Below, piece by piece: positions 1 to 9,356 of a stretch of 64,000 nt of DNA. How positions within the stretch are numbered: position 1 is the first letter of the stretch; every line of letters begins with the position of its first letter. Below the pieces are notes generated by a model. The model saw only the letters and a list, made by a program, of their open reading frames with translations, had not been told where the DNA came from and did not search any database. The DNA lies in assembly GCF_039545795.1 (NCBI RefSeq), contig NZ_CP154260.1, positions 873,001 through 937,000 of the forward strand. Direction: 5' to 3'. The stretch is from Chitinophaga niabensis (GTDB lineage Bacteria > Bacteroidota > Bacteroidia > Chitinophagales > Chitinophagaceae). Made by a program: the position numbers and the translations under genes.

Positions 1-264
1 GGATTCAATACCATTAATAGCCTGGGAAAAGAAGTTGTTGGCAATCTCCGATACTACGATGCCGATGGCTTTGCTACGTTGTTCCTTCAGGCTCAATGCA
101 ATAAGGTTGGGCCTGTAATTCATGCGCTCAGCATACTCGAGTACCATCTTCTTTGTTTCTGCAGATATCTCATACCGTCCCCGTAATGCGCGGGACACCG
201 TGGAAGTGGAAAGGTTTAGCGCCTTGGCGATATCCTTGATCGTTATTACATCATCAAATTTCAT
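1..264 (-). CDS. LacI-family transcriptional regulator (5' part only)
   Basis: The first 88 codons are present and the rest lies beyond the left window edge. The N-terminus is a classic LacI helix-turn-helix: residues 7-30 read ITIKDIAKALNLSTSTVSRAL, followed by the hinge-like stretch around YRPNLIALSL at about 50-60, and then the start of the periplasmic-binding-protein-like sensor core (KAIGIVVSEIANNFF). The start ATG at 262-264 is chosen because it precedes the HTH by the usual few residues. It is divergent from the susC/susD pectin operon, with a LacI-type palindrome between them, so it probably controls that operon in response to a galacturonate-derived sugar. The family assignment is strong; the ligand is inference. 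Confidence 0.9.
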   Translation of the reverse strand, partial: MKFDDVITIKDIAKALNLSTSTVSRALRGRYEISAETKKMVLEYAERMNYRPNLIALSLKEQRSKAIGIVVSEIANNFFSQAINGIES

Positions 265-344
265 ATTGGCTGATAGGTCAAAAAACGTACGTGGATAACT
301 AAAATAAGAAATTTAACGAGTTAATCGGGATTTTTCATCCCTGC

Positions 345-368
345 GCAATCGTTATCGGGAACGATTGC
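345..368. promoter_or_regulatory. LacI-type operator palindrome
   Basis: Two 9-base half-sites, GCAATCGTT and AACGATTGC, are perfect inverse complements around a 6-base centre (ATCGGG). The symmetry axis falls on a central CG, the usual feature of LacI-family operators; 10 of 12 paired positions match. It lies 81 bases upstream of the LacI-type gene and about 110 bases upstream of susC, a position suited to controlling both. Binding is inference. Confidence 0.6.
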
Positions 369-389
369 ATAAATAAAGTTACGTATAAA

Positions 390-421
390 TTGTGCAGGTG
401 ACACTTTATGATGTAGCATTG
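390..421 (+). promoter_or_regulatory. possible susC promoter
   Basis: TTG at 390-392 is followed after 21 bases by TAGCATTG at 414-421, one mismatch from the Bacteroidota -7 consensus TAnnTTTG. This would give an untranslated leader of about 50 bases for susC. It lies just downstream of the LacI-type palindrome. It is a weak match. Confidence 0.3.
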
Positions 422-478
422 CTATACAGTTGAACAAGGTTTCCACGTAACCTATTTTATTTTATCAACCCTCCACAT

Positions 479-3400
479 ATGAAACTGATATTACCCTCAT
501 TGTTCATTTTCCTGTTCATCGCAGTTCCTGCTATGGCCCAAACCCGCAAGATCACCGGTCAGGTGACAGCTTCCGGTTCCGGTTCGCTGGCTGGCGTAAC
601 GGTGCAGGTAAAGAACAGCAAAACAGGCGTTTCCACAGATGCATCAGGCAGATACAGCCTGGATGTACCTGCTTCCGGAGACCCCGTTCTCATTTTCCGC
701 TTCATGGGCTTTAAGACGGTAGAAGAAAAAGTGAATGGCCGTAGTGTGATAGATGTAGTGCTGGCGGAAGAAGCCTCTTCCCTGAATGATGTTGTGATCA
801 TTGGTTATGGCACTGCCCGGCGGCGGGACCTTACAGGTTCTGTTTCCTCCGTTAATGCCAAACAGATCAAAGACATCCCTATTAACTCTGCTGCACAGGC
901 ACTTACAGGAAGGCTGGCCGGAGTGCAGGTAACAGGTACCGAAGGTTCTCCCAATGCGGATGTAATGATCCGCGTAAGAGGCGGTGGTTCCATTACACAG
1001 GATAATTCCCCGCTGTATGTAATAGATGGGGTACAGGTTGAAAATGCCCTCTCTGCTATTTCCCCCCAGGATATTGCTTCCATCGATGTGTTGAAAGACG
1101 CATCCACCACCGCTATTTATGGAGCCCGGGGAGCTAACGGGGTTGTGATCATCACTACCAAAGGAGGCCGGAATGCTAAAACTACCCTGAATTACAGCGG
1201 TTTTATGGGCTTCCGTAAACTGGCCAACAAACTGGAAGTGATGAAACCCTATGATTTTGTGACGTACTGGTATGAAAGAACAAGAGGCACGGTGGCAGAC
1301 AGTACTGCTTTTGCCAGGGCTTATGGTACCACCTGGGATACACTCGCCAATTACAAGAACGTGCCGTTTGCAGACTGGCAGGAGGAGATGTTTGGCCGCA
1401 GGGCAATGATGCAAACCCACAATGTAAGTGTGAACGGTGGCAATGCCTCCACGCAATACAATCTCAGTCTTACCTCCAATACAGAAGAAGGGGTAATGCT
1501 GCGGTCTGACTTCGACAGAAAGCTGGCCAGTTTTAAGTTTGATCATACCATGAATAAGATGATCAAAGTAGGTTTTAACACCCGTTATAATCATACTGTA
1601 GTGAATGGAGCCGGTACCACTAATGAAGGTTCTGCTTCTACCAACAGGCTGCGCCATAGTCTCAAATACCGGCCTTTACTGATGAAGGGATTGGGGATAG
1701 ATGATTTTGACCAGGAGTACTGGCTGGAAACAAATGCGAACAGCCTCAGTCTTGGTAATCCCATCCTACTGAACCAATCAGAGTATCGTAAGGGTATCAT
1801 CGACATCCTTAACCTCAGTGGTTATGCCAACGTGGAACTCACCAAATTCCTGAGCTTCCGCAGCACTTTCGGTTATGACCTGAATACGGAAGAAAGAAGA
1901 CAATTTGATGATACGCTGACCGCTAATGCACGCCAATATGGTGTGGCACCTCTTGCGAATATTCAGAATATTAAAAAGGTGACCCTCAATAATTCTAATG
2001 TGCTCACCTTCAGCAACGCACAACTGAACGGAGAGTTTAATAAAAAGAATGAGATAACTGTTCTCGTAGGGCATGAGATCTATGAAAGCCGGCTGAACAC
2101 CAGTAGCATTGAAACCCGTTATTTCCCGATAGGCATTACACCGGAATGGGCATTGGCGAATATGAACCTGGGTTCCCCGCCACAGGGCGTACAGCAGCCC
2201 AAACCAGTGACCACTGAAATCACCAGCCGCCTCGTATCCCTCTTTGGCAGAATAAATTATGCTTATGATAAAAAGTATTTGCTCGCTTTCTCCATGCGGG
2301 GAGATGGTTCCTCCAAGTTTGCATCAACCAATAAATGGGGGTATTTCCCTTCAGGCTCTGTTGCCTGGCGGCTTTCCAACGAGGATTTTCTAAAGGACAA
2401 ACTAGGCCCCATCAATGACCTGAAGATCCGTGCTTCATATGGCCAGGCTGGGAATAACCGCATCAACGACTTCCTCTACCAGATGCAGTACAGCGCTATC
2501 CAGTCCGCCGTTTCTTTCCCGCAATACGGACTGAACGAACAGGTAGTGGCAGCGCTGGCGCCGGTAGCATTGGCCAACCTGGACCTGCTTTGGGAAAGCA
2601 CTATTTCCCGCAACCTGGGTTTTGATATCGCATTCTGGAACGGCAGGCTGGTATTCAATGCAGACTTCTATAAAAATACCACAGACAATCTGCTGATAGC
2701 AGCACCTATTTCTCCTACGCTGGGTTACGACAAACAAATGCAGAACGTAGGAGCTACCACCAACAAGGGTATGGAATTCCAGGTGAATGCCATCCCGGTT
2801 CAGCAGAAAGATTTTAACTGGAACCTCAACTTCAACATCTCCTTCAATAAGAATACGGTAGACCGGCTTGCTGCCAAACAGGTGAACGGGTACCTGCAGA
2901 ACTCCGGCTGGTTCCATCCTACAAATGCCACCGCAGATTACATTGTAAGAGTAGGTGATCCGGTAGGTGCTATATGGGGATTGGAAACGGATGGGTTCTA
3001 TAAAATAGAAGATTTTGATTACGATGCTGCAACAAGGGTGTACACCCTCAAAAAAGGAGTGCCCAGTAATAACAGCATCACTTCCACACCACCACAACCC
3101 GGTACGCTTAAGTTCAAAGACCTGAATGGGGATAGTGTGATCACGGAAAAAGACAGGAAAGTGATCGGTGTGGCGCAGCCTAAATTCTTCGGCGGCCTTA
3201 GCCAGCAGTTTTCTTACAAACAGTTTGACCTGAGTGTGTTTGTGAACTTCCAGGTAGGGAACGATGTATTCAATGCCAACCGGCTGGAATTCACCAGCGG
3301 GTATACCAACAACTCCAATTTGCTGGCCATCATGAATGATCGCTGGAGAACGGTTAACGATAGAGGAGAAGTAGTAACAGACCCGGTGGCCCTGGCGGAA

Positions 3401-3724
3401 CTGAACAAGAATGCGAAGATCTGGCGGCCCGGCACACAAGCGGCTTCTTTCATTGCACATTCATGGGCTGTGGAAGATGGTTCTTTCCTGCGGGTGAATA
3501 ATATTTCACTGGGTTATACCTTACCATCTTCCTTGTTGAAGAAGATGCGTATGCAAAGCCTCCGCATTTACGGCACTGTGAACAACGTAGCCATCTGGAC
3601 GAAGTATTCCGGTTATGATCCTGAAGTAAGCACACGGCGTGCGAGCGGGGTAACTCCCGGGGTAGATTTTTCTGCATATCCCCGCAGCCGTTCCTTCCTT
3701 TTAGGGCTAAATCTTTCATTATAA
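479..3724 (+). CDS. SusC/RagA-type TonB-dependent outer-membrane transporter
   Basis: This 1081-residue protein would import oligosaccharides across the outer membrane with the SusD-like lipoprotein encoded next. A signal peptide ends near residue 21 (AMAQ). A carboxypeptidase-regulatory-like beta-sandwich follows (about 22-100, KITGQVTASG), then the plug domain starting near LNDVVIIGYGT at about 103 and containing the SusC-typical YVIDGVQV and GARGANGVVIITTK stretches. The rest is the 22-strand barrel, ending in the aromatic-rich strand SFLLGLNLSL. Length and order fit the family. The gene opens an operon with susD (11-base gap) and three pectin-cleaving enzymes, so pectic oligosaccharides are the likely substrate (inference from context). 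Confidence 0.95.
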   Translation: MKLILPSLFIFLFIAVPAMAQTRKITGQVTASGSGSLAGVTVQVKNSKTGVSTDASGRYSLDVPASGDPVLIFRFMGFKTVEEKVNGRSVIDVVLAEEASSLNDVVIIGYGTARRRDLTGSVSSVNAKQIKDIPINSAAQALTGRLAGVQVTGTEGSPNADVMIRVRGGGSITQDNSPLYVIDGVQVENALSAISPQDIASIDVLKDASTTAIYGARGANGVVIITTKGGRNAKTTLNYSGFMGFRKLANKLEVMKPYDFVTYWYERTRGTVADSTAFARAYGTTWDTLANYKNVPFADWQEEMFGRRAMMQTHNVSVNGGNASTQYNLSLTSNTEEGVMLRSDFDRKLASFKFDHTMNKMIKVGFNTRYNHTVVNGAGTTNEGSASTNRLRHSLKYRPLLMKGLGIDDFDQEYWLETNANSLSLGNPILLNQSEYRKGIIDILNLSGYANVELTKFLSFRSTFGYDLNTEERRQFDDTLTANARQYGVAPLANIQNIKKVTLNNSNVLTFSNAQLNGEFNKKNEITVLVGHEIYESRLNTSSIETRYFPIGITPEWALANMNLGSPPQGVQQPKPVTTEITSRLVSLFGRINYAYDKKYLLAFSMRGDGSSKFASTNKWGYFPSGSVAWRLSNEDFLKDKLGPINDLKIRASYGQAGNNRINDFLYQMQYSAIQSAVSFPQYGLNEQVVAALAPVALANLDLLWESTISRNLGFDIAFWNGRLVFNADFYKNTTDNLLIAAPISPTLGYDKQMQNVGATTNKGMEFQVNAIPVQQKDFNWNLNFNISFNKNTVDRLAAKQVNGYLQNSGWFHPTNATADYIVRVGDPVGAIWGLETDGFYKIEDFDYDAATRVYTLKKGVPSNNSITSTPPQPGTLKFKDLNGDSVITEKDRKVIGVAQPKFFGGLSQQFSYKQFDLSVFVNFQVGNDVFNANRLEFTSGYTNNSNLLAIMNDRWRTVNDRGEVVTDPVALAELNKNAKIWRPGTQAASFIAHSWAVEDGSFLRVNNISLGYTLPSSLLKKMRMQSLRIYGTVNNVAIWTKYSGYDPEVSTRRASGVTPGVDFSAYPRSRSFLLGLNLSL

Positions 3725-3735
3725 AAGACAGCACC

Positions 3736-5487
3736 ATGAAAATCAGATATATCATCTTATTATGTACAATTTGCCTGGCTGCCTGTAAGCAATACCTGGA
3801 AGTGCCGCCGGTTTCCTCATTTGATCCCGCTATCACCTTTTCCAATGTGGTGAACGCAAGGATGGCAGTGCTGGGTACATATGGCGCATTAACAGGAGAC
3901 CAGGGGTATGGTATCCGTATCAATATGTATTATGCTTACGACAGTGATGAAATGATGGGTCAGGGTGGTACACCGTTCCCAGATAACGAACGGAGAGATA
4001 TTGCACATTATAATCTCACTCCCAATAACTCACAGCTGGCACAACCTTTCAGCCAGTTGTACAATGGCATTGAAAGAGCGAACCTCTGTATTTATTACAT
4101 TCCAAAGATGGCATTGTATACAAGCGGAACAGAAGCCGAAAAGAATGAATTGAAACGCCTGCATGGAGAAGCGCTTACATTACGCGCACAGTTCTATTTT
4201 GAACTGATCCGCAACTGGGGAGATGTGCCTGCACATTTTCAACCGGCAATCTTTGAAACAGATCAATACCCCGGGAAAACAGACAGGGACTCTATCTATG
4301 ACCATATCTTAAATGACCTGGCAGTGGCCGCACCACTCGTACCCTGGAGAACAGCTGCCGGCCCGAGAGATGAAAGGATCACACAGGGTGCAGTGAGAGC
4401 ATTGCGTGCAAAGATCGCATTGTTCCGTGGCGGATATTCCCTGCGCAGATCAAAACAAATGGAGCGCCCTGCTGCTTACAAACCATTTTATGAAATAGCG
4501 CGTACGGAATGTAATGAGATCATGCAGCATCGCGGTGATCATAGTCTGAATACCAGTTACCTCGCTTTATTCAGGGATAATCTCTGCGCCCACAAGCTGG
4601 ACCCTACGGGTGAGATCATCTGGGAAGTAGCGATGGCTGGTGCCAACAGTGCTACGGGAGATAGCAAGATGGGTTATTACAACGGGCCAAGATATGGTAC
4701 TACCGGTAATGCGGCATTGACCATTCTGCCTACTTATTTCTATACTTTCGATTCCATTGATACCCGCAGGGATGTTACCTGCGCACCTTATGATATTAAT
4801 ACCGCATTAAACAAAACAGGCCGCACTTTACAGACGATGGTGGATGGGAAGTTCCGCCGCGACTGGATCACTAATCCTGTAGTGGTAACATCTGCCGCAC
4901 AATATTTTGGATTAAACTGGCCGCTGATCCGTTTCTCGGATGTATTGCTCATGTATGCAGAAGCAGATAATGAATTGAACAATGGCGCTTCTGCTACTGC
5001 TATCGCTGCATTTGAAGAAGTAAGGAAACGTGCTTATGGCGCCAATGCTGCATTGATAGGTACAACACCCACCAGTTATACTGACTTCTTCAATGCCATC
5101 GTAAAAGAAAGGCTGCTGGAATTTGGCGGTGAAGGTATCCGCAAATATGACCTCATCCGCTGGAACCTGCTGGATGCAAAGATCACGGCCACCAAGGCTG
5201 CATTAACCGCCATGTCTAACAGAACAGCGCCTTACAACACCTATCCGCAAACCATGTATTTCAGGAACAATTCTCCGGACCTGGTTTGGGCCGGATCATT
5301 TTATAAACCTACCGTAACACCTGCTCCTGCAGGCCACACTGGTGTAGCCTGGTTCGGAACAGCTATCAATACCACTATTATCAGGTATTATGCCATTGAG
5401 TTTAAAACAGGTAAAAGTGAACTGTTACCTATCGCTCAATCGGTATTGGATGCTAACCCGAACTTGAAACAGGATTATGGATATTAG
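3736..5487 (+). CDS. SusD/RagB-type glycan-binding surface lipoprotein
   Basis: This is a 583-residue partner of the SusC-like transporter. The signal peptide ends in a lipobox (LAAC, about residues 14-17), so it should be a lipoprotein exposed on the outer membrane. The body has the helical TPR-like SusD fold: NGIERANLCIYYIP, then GEALTLRAQFYFELIRNWGDVP near residue 140, and the late motif RKRAYGANA...IVKERLLEFGGEGIRKYDLIRW, both hallmarks of RagB/SusD. It should capture pectin fragments and pass them to SusC. The 3' end overlaps the next gene by 11 bases, which suggests translational coupling. Confidence 0.95.
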   Translation: MKIRYIILLCTICLAACKQYLEVPPVSSFDPAITFSNVVNARMAVLGTYGALTGDQGYGIRINMYYAYDSDEMMGQGGTPFPDNERRDIAHYNLTPNNSQLAQPFSQLYNGIERANLCIYYIPKMALYTSGTEAEKNELKRLHGEALTLRAQFYFELIRNWGDVPAHFQPAIFETDQYPGKTDRDSIYDHILNDLAVAAPLVPWRTAAGPRDERITQGAVRALRAKIALFRGGYSLRRSKQMERPAAYKPFYEIARTECNEIMQHRGDHSLNTSYLALFRDNLCAHKLDPTGEIIWEVAMAGANSATGDSKMGYYNGPRYGTTGNAALTILPTYFYTFDSIDTRRDVTCAPYDINTALNKTGRTLQTMVDGKFRRDWITNPVVVTSAAQYFGLNWPLIRFSDVLLMYAEADNELNNGASATAIAAFEEVRKRAYGANAALIGTTPTSYTDFFNAIVKERLLEFGGEGIRKYDLIRWNLLDAKITATKAALTAMSNRTAPYNTYPQTMYFRNNSPDLVWAGSFYKPTVTPAPAGHTGVAWFGTAINTTIIRYYAIEFKTGKSELLPIAQSVLDANPNLKQDYGY

Positions 5488-6781
5488 GAACATATTTTTT
5501 TCACTAATTCTGGTAATTATCATCCCTGGTTGTGCGTCTGCACAACCAGCTTTTCCCGGCGCCGGGGGCTTTGGTAAAAACACCAGCGGCGGCAGGGGCG
5601 GCAAAGTACTGATTGTGCGTAATCTGAATGATGAGGGGCCGGGCAGCCTCCGCGAAGCTATCAATGCAAAATATCCCCGTATGATCCTGTTTGCTGTTTC
5701 CGGTACTATTGCATTACAATCTCCGCTGAAGATCAGCGAAGGGGATTGTACGATTGCCGGCCAGTCTGCCCCGGGAGACGGGATCTGTATCAGGAATTAC
5801 ACGGTATCTATTCATGCAGATAATGTGATCATCCGGTATATGCGTTTTCGTTTGGGAGATGAAAAGAAACAGGCGGACGATGCATTTAATGGTATTGGGT
5901 GCCGGCGTATTATAATTGATCACTGCTCCATGAGCTGGGCAGTAGATGAATGCGCTTCTTTCTACGACAACAAAGAATTTACTTTGCAATGGAGCATCAT
6001 TGCTGAAAGCCTCCGGAGCTCCGTTCACCCCAAAGGCGAACATGGTTACGGAGGAATATGGGGCGGCCAGGGCGCCAGTTTTCATCATAATATACTCGCC
6101 AGCAATACCAGCAGGAATCCCCGTTTCTGTGGTGCACGTTATACACAGGAACCGGCAAAAGAAGTGGTGGATTTCAGGAACAATGTGATCTTTAACTGGG
6201 TGCATAACAGTGCATATGGCGGAGAAGGTGGTAATCATAACATTGTAAACAATTACTATAAAGCAGGCCCGGCTACAAAGAAGAGCGTACGTTACAGGAT
6301 TGTGAACCCCTGGGATACGGCTGCTTTTACAAAATTCTATGTGCAGGGCAATTATGTGGAGGGATCTGAAAAAATAACAGCAGATAACTGGGCGGGTGGT
6401 GTGGATTGTAATAATCCTGCAGGCGTACGTTTGCAAACACCGGTACCCGTAGTGGCTATTCCGCCACAATCCGCTTTAATGGCTTACAAAGAAGTGCTGC
6501 AATATGCCGGGGCAAGTTTACACAGGGATGCTGTAGATGAACGGATCGTGAAGGAGATCAGCACAGGTAAAACAAGTTTTGGAGATGGAATTTTAGATAC
6601 ACCCCGGGACTGGCCATTACTGCGATCCCTGGCAGCACCAAAGGATACGGACGGAGATGGTATGCCGGATGAATGGGAGAGCAAACAAGGGCTTGATCCG
6701 CAAAATGCAAAAGATGCTTCGGCTTATACATTGAACAAACAGTATACGAATATTGAAATGTACCTGAATAGTTTATTATGA
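5477..6781 (+). CDS. pectate lyase, polysaccharide lyase family 1 type
   Basis: The 434-residue secreted enzyme should cleave homogalacturonan by beta-elimination. After a signal sequence (IIPGCASAQ; the cysteine may be a lipoprotein anchor or simply precede a signal peptidase I site), the mature protein starts with FPGAGGFGKNTSGGRGG, typical of bacterial PL1 enzymes. The parallel beta-helix is visible as repeated short strands: TIAGQSAPGDGICI, NVIIRYMRFRLGD, IIIDHCSMSWAVDE and NPRFCGARYT. Near the C-terminus DTDGDGMPDEWE resembles a thrombospondin-type-3 or dockerin-like calcium loop. The gene overlaps susD and ends in the ATGA shared with the next start, so it is firmly in the operon. Confidence 0.9.
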   Translation: MDIRNIFFSLILVIIIPGCASAQPAFPGAGGFGKNTSGGRGGKVLIVRNLNDEGPGSLREAINAKYPRMILFAVSGTIALQSPLKISEGDCTIAGQSAPGDGICIRNYTVSIHADNVIIRYMRFRLGDEKKQADDAFNGIGCRRIIIDHCSMSWAVDECASFYDNKEFTLQWSIIAESLRSSVHPKGEHGYGGIWGGQGASFHHNILASNTSRNPRFCGARYTQEPAKEVVDFRNNVIFNWVHNSAYGGEGGNHNIVNNYYKAGPATKKSVRYRIVNPWDTAAFTKFYVQGNYVEGSEKITADNWAGGVDCNNPAGVRLQTPVPVVAIPPQSALMAYKEVLQYAGASLHRDAVDERIVKEISTGKTSFGDGILDTPRDWPLLRSLAAPKDTDGDGMPDEWESKQGLDPQNAKDASAYTLNKQYTNIEMYLNSLL

Positions 6782-8235
6782 AGAACAGCTTATTTATTGC
6801 ACTGGCATTGCTTTCACAGTTGCCCTTACAGGCACAGCAGCAGGTACAGGTACCTGTTTTCAGAAAAGATACCTTTAACATTACCCGTTACGGTGCAAAC
6901 CCGGATGGCGTAACTTTGAACACTGCTTTTATCCAGGCTGCTATTGATGCCTGCAGTAAAAAAGGGGGAGGCGTAGTGCGTATCCCCAAAGGATTATGGC
7001 TCACCGGCCCCATTACACTAAAGAGCAAAGTGAATCTGCATATAGAAAGGAACGCCCTGCTGAGGTTTACAACAGATAAAACAGTGTACCCGCTGGTAAA
7101 AGGGAACTGGGAAGGATTGGAACAGATGCGTAACCAATCCCCCCTATCAGGTACCAACCTGGAAGACATTGCCATCACCGGTAAAGGAAGTGTAGACGGA
7201 GGAGGAGATGCCTGGCGTATGGTGAAGAAAGATAAACTCACCGAGAGTCAATGGAAAAAGCTCGTTGCCTCCGGTGGTATACTGGATGAAGATAAGAAAA
7301 CCTGGTACCCTTCTGAAAGTATGCAGCGGGGATCACAAATGAAGAACCCCGGTGTGATCAGTCCTGATCGCAGCGATGCGCATTTTCAGTCCATTAAAGA
7401 CTTCTTACGTCCCAACCTGCTGGTATTGACCAATTGCAAAAGGATCTTACTGGAAGGCGTTACGTTCCAGAATTCTCCTGCCTGGTGCCTCCACACCTTA
7501 CTCAGCGAGCATCTGACCATGCGGGAGGTATACGTAAAGAATCCCTGGTATGCACAGAACGGAGATGGCATTGATGTGGAATCCTGCAAAAATGTAGTGA
7601 TAGAACGCAGCACATTTGATGTGGGGGACGATGCCATCTGCATTAAATCAGGCCGTGATGAAGCAGGCAGGAAAAGAGGAGTACCCACGGAAAACGTATG
7701 GGTACGCAATTGTACGGTATATCATGCCCACGGTGGCTTTGTGATCGGCAGTGAAATGAGTGGCGGTGCCAGGAATATTTATGTGGAAGACTGCACTTTT
7801 ATGGGTACGGATATCGGCCTGCGTTTTAAAACCACCCGCGGAAGGGGAGGTGTGGTAGAGAACATCTACATAAAGAATATCAGCATGCAGGATATCCCCG
7901 GTGAAGCCATCCTGTTTGATATGTATTACATGGCAAAAGATCCCATCCCTTTAACCGGAGAAAAACAAACAGCTCCCAAAGTAGAGCTGCTGCCTGTAAC
8001 AGAAGCTACCCCGCAGTTCCGCAATTTCTTCATCAGTAACGTTACCTGTTACGGTGCCGCCAGGGCTATTTTTATCCGTGGCCTGCCGGAAATGAAGATT
8101 AAGAATATCCAGTTGAAGGATATGGTATTGCAGGCGGATAAAGGAGTGGAAGTATCTGATGCAACAGAAGTATCCCTGCAGAACGTGCGGGTGATCGTAA
8201 AAGGAAAAGAAGAAATGATCAATAAAGTATATTAA
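6778..8235 (+). CDS. polygalacturonase, glycoside hydrolase family 28
   Basis: This 485-residue exo- or endo-polygalacturonase hydrolyses alpha-1,4 bonds of galacturonan. A signal peptide ends at about residue 20 (LQAQ). The pectin-lyase-like fold begins at FNITRYGANPDG, a common GH28 opening. The catalytic motifs appear in family order: NGDGIDVES (about 262), GDDAICIKSG (about 285, the paired aspartates), AHGGFVIGSE (about 318, the histidine motif) and RFKTTRGRGG (about 350, the RxK motif). The start codon overlaps the stop of the pectate lyase gene (ATGA), and GH105 follows 1 base later. The region LTESQWKKL to MQRGSQMKNPG is an insert often seen in Bacteroidota members. Confidence 0.93.
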   Translation: MKNSLFIALALLSQLPLQAQQQVQVPVFRKDTFNITRYGANPDGVTLNTAFIQAAIDACSKKGGGVVRIPKGLWLTGPITLKSKVNLHIERNALLRFTTDKTVYPLVKGNWEGLEQMRNQSPLSGTNLEDIAITGKGSVDGGGDAWRMVKKDKLTESQWKKLVASGGILDEDKKTWYPSESMQRGSQMKNPGVISPDRSDAHFQSIKDFLRPNLLVLTNCKRILLEGVTFQNSPAWCLHTLLSEHLTMREVYVKNPWYAQNGDGIDVESCKNVVIERSTFDVGDDAICIKSGRDEAGRKRGVPTENVWVRNCTVYHAHGGFVIGSEMSGGARNIYVEDCTFMGTDIGLRFKTTRGRGGVVENIYIKNISMQDIPGEAILFDMYYMAKDPIPLTGEKQTAPKVELLPVTEATPQFRNFFISNVTCYGAARAIFIRGLPEMKIKNIQLKDMVLQADKGVEVSDATEVSLQNVRVIVKGKEEMINKVY

Positions 8236-8236
8236 G

Positions 8237-9346
8237 ATGAAGATCCTGTTAGTCATAGCATGCTTTTTTAGTCCTGCAAAAGAGATGGCCACCACCATGA
8301 TGGAAAGCTGGAAAGAACCTGTTAAATGGACTTATGAACACGGTGTTGTAATGAGAGGTATGCAAGGTTTATGGGAACGTACAAAAGACACCGCTTACCT
8401 CGCGTATATCAAAAAGAGCATGGATCCTTTCATAGCAGAGGATGGTACCATCCGTACCTATAAACAACAGGATTTTAATATAGACAATGTGATGCCCGGC
8501 CGCATCCTGCTTTTTCTCTATCAGCAAACCAAACAAGAAAAGTATAAACAGGCGGCCACTACCTTACGCAATCAGTTAAGAGAACATCCACGCACTAAGG
8601 CCGGCGGTTTCTGGCATAAGAAGATCTATCCCTGGCAGATGTGGCTGGACGGGCTGTATATGGGCCAGCCATTTTATCTTGATTACGCCCTGACTTTTAA
8701 AGAGGACACTATATTGAACGATGTTGTCCGGCAGTTTGTACAGATGGAGCAGGTTGCACGGGATAAAAAAACAGGTTTACTTTATCATGGTTATGACGAA
8801 TCACGGCAGCAGCAATGGGCCGATAAAACTACAGGCCGTTCTCCGCATGTATGGGCCAGGGCAATGGGATGGTATGGTATGGCTTTAGTGGATGTGCTGG
8901 AATTGTTTCCTGCAAAAGATCCCCGCCGGCCCATCCTCTCCGCCATACTGAAACGCCTGGCGATAGCAATGGAAAAATACCAGGACCCCGCAACGGGTTT
9001 ATGGTGGGATATTGTAGACCTCCCCGGAAAGGGAAAGAATTATTACGAAGCATCCGCATCCTGTATGTTCACCTATACACTCGCCAAAGGTCAACGCTTA
9101 GGTATTCTGCCTGTGAAATATAAAACAGTGGCCAGGCGTGCCTATGCCGGTATCCTCAGGGAGTTTATAAAGAAAGATGAACAGGGGCGGACGCATTTGC
9201 ATGGTACGGTGAGCGTATCCGGCTTAGGAGGTAATCCCTACAGGGATGGAAGTTTTGAATATTATATGTCTGAAAAAGTAGTAGTGGACGACCCCAAAGG
9301 AGTAGGGGCTTTCCTGCAGGCTGCCAATGAGATGGAAATGCCATAA
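8237..9346 (+). CDS. unsaturated galacturonyl/rhamnogalacturonyl hydrolase, GH105
   Basis: The 369-residue (alpha/alpha)6-barrel enzyme should remove the 4,5-unsaturated uronic acid left at the non-reducing end by the pectate lyase. Family features seen: WTYEHGVVMRG near residue 33, the catalytic aspartate in WLDGLYMGQPF at about 135, and HVWARAMGWYGMALVDVLE at about 200. The N-terminus is odd: after MKILLVIACFFSPA the catalytic domain starts at once, so the signal peptide is very short and the enzyme may be periplasmic or may not be exported. It starts 1 base after the GH28 stop. Confidence 0.9.
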   Translation: MKILLVIACFFSPAKEMATTMMESWKEPVKWTYEHGVVMRGMQGLWERTKDTAYLAYIKKSMDPFIAEDGTIRTYKQQDFNIDNVMPGRILLFLYQQTKQEKYKQAATTLRNQLREHPRTKAGGFWHKKIYPWQMWLDGLYMGQPFYLDYALTFKEDTILNDVVRQFVQMEQVARDKKTGLLYHGYDESRQQQWADKTTGRSPHVWARAMGWYGMALVDVLELFPAKDPRRPILSAILKRLAIAMEKYQDPATGLWWDIVDLPGKGKNYYEASASCMFTYTLAKGQRLGILPVKYKTVARRAYAGILREFIKKDEQGRTHLHGTVSVSGLGGNPYRDGSFEYYMSEKVVVDDPKGVGAFLQAANEMEMP

Positions 9347-9356
9347 ATAGAATATT

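Noticed and set aside
313..324. Short palindrome TTAACGAGTTAA near the LacI gene
   Set aside because: It is only five paired bases in AT-rich DNA and lacks the central CG of LacI operators; the 345-368 site is far stronger.
644..1657. 337-codon minus-strand frame within susC
   Set aside because: It is antisense to a gene with strong family evidence and has no domain similarity; it is a codon-bias shadow. The same holds for the 341-codon frame at 2435-3460.
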